A stretch of DNA of 64,000 nt from Dimorphilus gyrociliatus (lineage: Eukaryota; Annelida; Polychaeta; Dinophilidae): positions 496,001 through 560,000 of the forward strand of contig CAJFCJ010000015.1 in assembly GCA_904063045.1 (NCBI GenBank), in the 5' to 3' direction. Under the pieces are notes generated by a model. It saw only the letters and a program-made list of their open reading frames with translations, had not been told where the DNA came from and did no database searches. Below are positions 61,084-64,000 of the stretch, in pieces; positions within the stretch are counted from its first letter, which is position 1; each line of letters begins with the position of its first letter. The translations under genes were made by a program, and so were the position numbers.

Positions 61084-64000
61084 ATGGCGAAGATTCCGAA
61101 TCCGACAACAATAAGAATCATTTTTTTTGTTTTTACCATCGTAATCTACAGTATTTCACCAACATTGGCACTAGATAATAAGTTTCAATCAAACAAGCAG
61201 GAAGGAAAAGAAGAAAATGTGCAATCAAAAAAGAAATTGGTGGAATATAAATTGGCCAAGGATCCAAGGTGTTCATCAGATGTAGTAACTTTTTGTTCAG
61301 ATAGTATTGTTAATAATAACTATCAAGTTCTTGATTGCTTACATGATGATAAAGTTTTACAATCATTAAGCAACGATTGCCATAATTTAATATGGCAATA
61401 CAAGAAAAATCTTACCCAAGATATTCGGTTCGATCATGCTATGAATAATGCTTGTAAAAGAACGCTGAAAAAAGTTCCGGAGTGTCAGTCATTGGAACGA
61501 GGAAAAGGATTGATTATTCCATGTCTCATTGATAATCGTCTAAAGTTAACTGAAGAATCAGATCTGGAATGTAAAAAGTTTTTAACTAAAGTTTCAGCTC
61601 TAGTTTTTACTGATTTTCGCTTAGCAAAACAATATTTCGATAAGTGTTCTTCTGATATAAAAAAGTATCGTTGTGGTCGAGTGGAAAACTCTGACGTGCA
61701 TGAAGAAGGTAGACCCTTGCTGCATAAGCAGAGTAGCACTATTGAGTGTTTGTATAAAACTACAGAAGATAACAATAAAACTCTCAGCAAAGATTGTGAA
61801 CATGAAGTTTTTCGTCTTGCTGAGTTACAATCCGACGACTACCATCTAGACCGAGTATTGTATTATGCTTGTAAAGATGATCGGGAAAGATTCTGTAAAG
61901 AATTAACCTCAGGAGAAGGAAAGGTCTATCGCTGTCTTTTTAGACATAAGATGCACGAAGAGATGTCTATACAATGCAGGAAACAATTACGAAAAAGGCA
62001 AAAACTAGGAATGAAAGATTATAAAATTCGGCATGGTATAGCCCAAAAATGTAAATATGATATTAGACGATTATCTTGCATGAAAGACGCCGGAAAGCAC
62101 ACTTATCAGCAAGTTAGATTGGCACATATTTTACAATGCTTGGAAAATGCTTTAGAGGAGCCTGAGGAATCCCTAAGACCAGAGTGTTTAGTCGAAGTTC
62201 GAAATTTAAAGAGAGAATTATTAGAAGACTATTCAATAACACCAGAAATAATGCTAAATTGTCAATCAGAGATTAAAGGAATTTGCAAGGGTTTGGAAAG
62301 AAATGGCAAAACATTACACTGTCTTATGAAAGCATCTATTCTTAATGAAAATCATCGTGGAGTAAATGAAACTTGTTTTGAAGCTTTAAAGAAATTAATG
62401 GATATAGCAAGACCAAATTCTGATTTTAAATTAGATCCTCTTTTACACGAAAGTTGTCAGTCTGTTGCGGAAAAGAGTTGTTCTGATATTCAAAGTTCCA
62501 GAGGTGTTTATGAATGTCTTCTTTATAAAATTGGAACTAAAGATATGACCGAAGTTTGCGAAGCTAGACTGATTGAAATGGAATACTTTGCACAAAGAAA
62601 TATCCGGTTACAGCCAACACTATATCGCGTTTGCTATGGAGATATAAAAAAGCTTTGTAATCCATCAGAAACAAGCGACTTAACACCATCTCATATCTTT
62701 GCTTGTCTATACCAAAAACGACGTGGCGCAGATGAAGTCGAAAAACTATCGCCCGATTGTGAACACGGAATAAAAAAAACTATGCGCTTGCGTGCCCTAA
62801 AAGTCCAATTGGATCCGGAACTGGAAGAGTATTGTATAAAAGACCTGAGTTTACATTGTGGTGACAAAAGAGGAATAGGTGAAGAAATGAACTGTCTTAT
62901 TGAAAAATACACGTTTCTTTCTAACACGACATGTAAAGAGGCTATAAAAGAACGTTTAGCTGATAGAATGGAGGATCCATTGGATTTGAATCAAATATTC
63001 GCTAGAGCTTGTGCTCCAATGGTAGCTAAATTTTGCCATGATATTGTTGAAGAAGAAATTATAACTTGCTTAATCAAACACAAAACAAAGGAGGATATGG
63101 ATGAGAAGTGTGCTAGTGGAATTGAGCATCATCAAATTTTAACATTAAGAGATTATCGGTTTTCAAGAAAATTCAAGCTCTCTTGCTCAAACTCAGTTCA
63201 AACTATTTGCGCAAACATAGTTAAAAAAAATGAAGTAATTCATTGTTTGTCGGAAGCTATTCATAAAGATACACTACTTGATAAACAGCAAAGAGTTGAT
63301 AAAGCATGTCGTAACCAAATTAAATTTGAAATATTATCTAGATCTGAAAGTATTAAACTTGACGCACGTTTACAAGAAAGTTGTCGGATGGATATACAAA
63401 AGAATTGCAAAGGAGTTAAGCCTGGCAGGGGACGAGTTCTTCGATGTCTTAAAAAACATATTGACAATTTGATGGATAATTGTTATAAGTATGTGTTTCA
63501 ACAAGAAAAAGATGAAAGTAATATAGGAGAGGTTGCTGATTATAATTTTATGCGTGCGTGTGACGGCATGATCAAATTTCATTGTAATAATCAAAGGCGC
63601 AACATTTTAAAATGCCTGAGAAGATTTAAAAATGAACCTGATTTCGATAGTGAATGCCGCAATGCCATACTTGAAAAACAAGAAGAACGCTCGAGATATA
63701 TAGAATTGCAGCCAGGTCTGCATAAAGCGTGCCAATCTGATATAAAAAAGCTGTGCTCTGGAATTTTAGCAGATAAGCACACAAAAGATTCGATGATTGG
63801 TGGTATGGTGATGAATTGCTTGAGGAAAAATTTTAGAATGAAAAAATTGTCGAGATCGTGTAAAGATGAAGTTGCAGTTGTTATTAGACAATCAGCTATG
63901 GACTATAAACAAGACCCTATTTTGGCTAAACATTGCGAAGTACATATAAAACAATTATGTCTGGAAGAATTATCTGGCGATTTAGATGCCGACGGAGCAG
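61084..64000 (+). CDS. GLG1: Golgi apparatus protein 1 (GLG1/MG-160/ESL-1), 3' end beyond window
   Basis: From ATG 61084 the frame stays open for 972 codons to the window edge, so the gene is partial at its 3' end (human GLG1 about 1180 residues). GLG1 is a type I Golgi membrane sialoglycoprotein that binds FGFs, E-selectin and pro-TGF-beta. The N-terminus has a signal peptide (IRIIFFVFTIVIYSISPTLA). After a short Lys/Glu spacer, cysteine-rich repeats of roughly 60 residues follow one another with the family spacing: C..DI...C, a CL or CLY motif in mid repeat, then C..E or C..A before the next unit. Examples are CSSDVVTFCSD, CKYDIRRLSCMKD, CQSEIKGICKG, CDGMIKFHCNN and CQSDIKKLCSG. The transmembrane helix and short tail expected at the C-terminus are outside the window. 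No intron is needed anywhere, unlike all neighbours. Confidence 0.94.
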   Translation, partial: MAKIPNPTTIRIIFFVFTIVIYSISPTLALDNKFQSNKQEGKEENVQSKKKLVEYKLAKDPRCSSDVVTFCSDSIVNNNYQVLDCLHDDKVLQSLSNDCHNLIWQYKKNLTQDIRFDHAMNNACKRTLKKVPECQSLERGKGLIIPCLIDNRLKLTEESDLECKKFLTKVSALVFTDFRLAKQYFDKCSSDIKKYRCGRVENSDVHEEGRPLLHKQSSTIECLYKTTEDNNKTLSKDCEHEVFRLAELQSDDYHLDRVLYYACKDDRERFCKELTSGEGKVYRCLFRHKMHEEMSIQCRKQLRKRQKLGMKDYKIRHGIAQKCKYDIRRLSCMKDAGKHTYQQVRLAHILQCLENALEEPEESLRPECLVEVRNLKRELLEDYSITPEIMLNCQSEIKGICKGLERNGKTLHCLMKASILNENHRGVNETCFEALKKLMDIARPNSDFKLDPLLHESCQSVAEKSCSDIQSSRGVYECLLYKIGTKDMTEVCEARLIEMEYFAQRNIRLQPTLYRVCYGDIKKLCNPSETSDLTPSHIFACLYQKRRGADEVEKLSPDCEHGIKKTMRLRALKVQLDPELEEYCIKDLSLHCGDKRGIGEEMNCLIEKYTFLSNTTCKEAIKERLADRMEDPLDLNQIFARACAPMVAKFCHDIVEEEIITCLIKHKTKEDMDEKCASGIEHHQILTLRDYRFSRKFKLSCSNSVQTICANIVKKNEVIHCLSEAIHKDTLLDKQQRVDKACRNQIKFEILSRSESIKLDARLQESCRMDIQKNCKGVKPGRGRVLRCLKKHIDNLMDNCYKYVFQQEKDESNIGEVADYNFMRACDGMIKFHCNNQRRNILKCLRRFKNEPDFDSECRNAILEKQEERSRYIELQPGLHKACQSDIKKLCSGILADKHTKDSMIGGMVMNCLRKNFRMKKLSRSCKDEVAVVIRQSAMDYKQDPILAKHCEVHIKQLCLEELSGDLDADGA

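Noticed and set aside
1-64000. Search for CRISPR arrays, rRNA, intact tRNAs, transposase or reverse-transcriptase genes, viral genes and operons
   Set aside because: None seen by eye on either strand. Tandem repeats are microsatellites and one 38-base repeat, with no spacer structure. Decisive tests would be tRNAscan-SE, Rfam and a repeat-library search.

Overview
The window is a gene-dense, AT-rich stretch of nuclear DNA from an invertebrate animal. Every multi-exon gene has GT-AG introns, mostly 45-80 bases long, with TA and GA/CT microsatellites between genes. The proteins have clear animal orthologues (FEM1, PALS1, RNMT, CTR copper transporter, ASPM, C1orf21, KCC, CCDC180, I-kappa-B, PSMD5, HSP90, TBCEL, GLG1). 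To my knowledge CCDC180, TBCEL and C1orf21-type genes are missing from flies and nematodes, so a compact spiralian (for example a small annelid) is a reasonable guess. That is inference, not a species identification. I see no bacterial, viral, CRISPR, rRNA or intact tRNA content.

Layout. 2.6-4.6 kb (+) FEM1. 6.3-13.2 kb (+) PALS1/Stardust MAGUK with an unexpected extra N-terminal PDZ-like domain. 13.6-14.2 kb (-) a small unrecognised two-exon gene. 15.5-17.5 kb (+) mRNA cap guanine-N7 methyltransferase. 18.0-18.9 kb (-) CTR copper transporter, divergent from 19.4-29.2 kb (+) ASPM, a 25-exon spindle protein. 30.6-31.2 kb (+) a small MGC-start, probably myristoylated C1orf21 homologue. 31.7-39.8 kb (-) K-Cl cotransporter with 19 coding exons. 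40.2-49.0 kb (-) CCDC180. 49.5-50.7 kb (-) I-kappa-B/cactus, sharing a 202-bp divergent promoter region with 50.9-52.7 kb (+) PSMD5. 53.3-55.5 kb (-) cytosolic HSP90 with a recognisable heat-shock promoter. 58.2-60.2 kb (-) TBCEL. 61.1 kb to the right edge (+) GLG1, so far without introns and cut by the window end.

Exon models were built by hand from splice sites, phase continuity and remembered family sequence. For each complete model the exon lengths sum to a multiple of three. The genes do not form one pathway; the neighbourhood is an ordinary mixed set.

I found no undescribed multi-gene system. The observations most worth checking are: an excess of a CTCF-like core (AGRTGGCGY) across the first 45 kb; the extra PDZ-like domain on PALS1; four ASPM introns at the same point of the IQ repeat; an intronless GLG1; and a TACTGTA/TACAGTA word recurring inside the TA-rich intergenic repeats.
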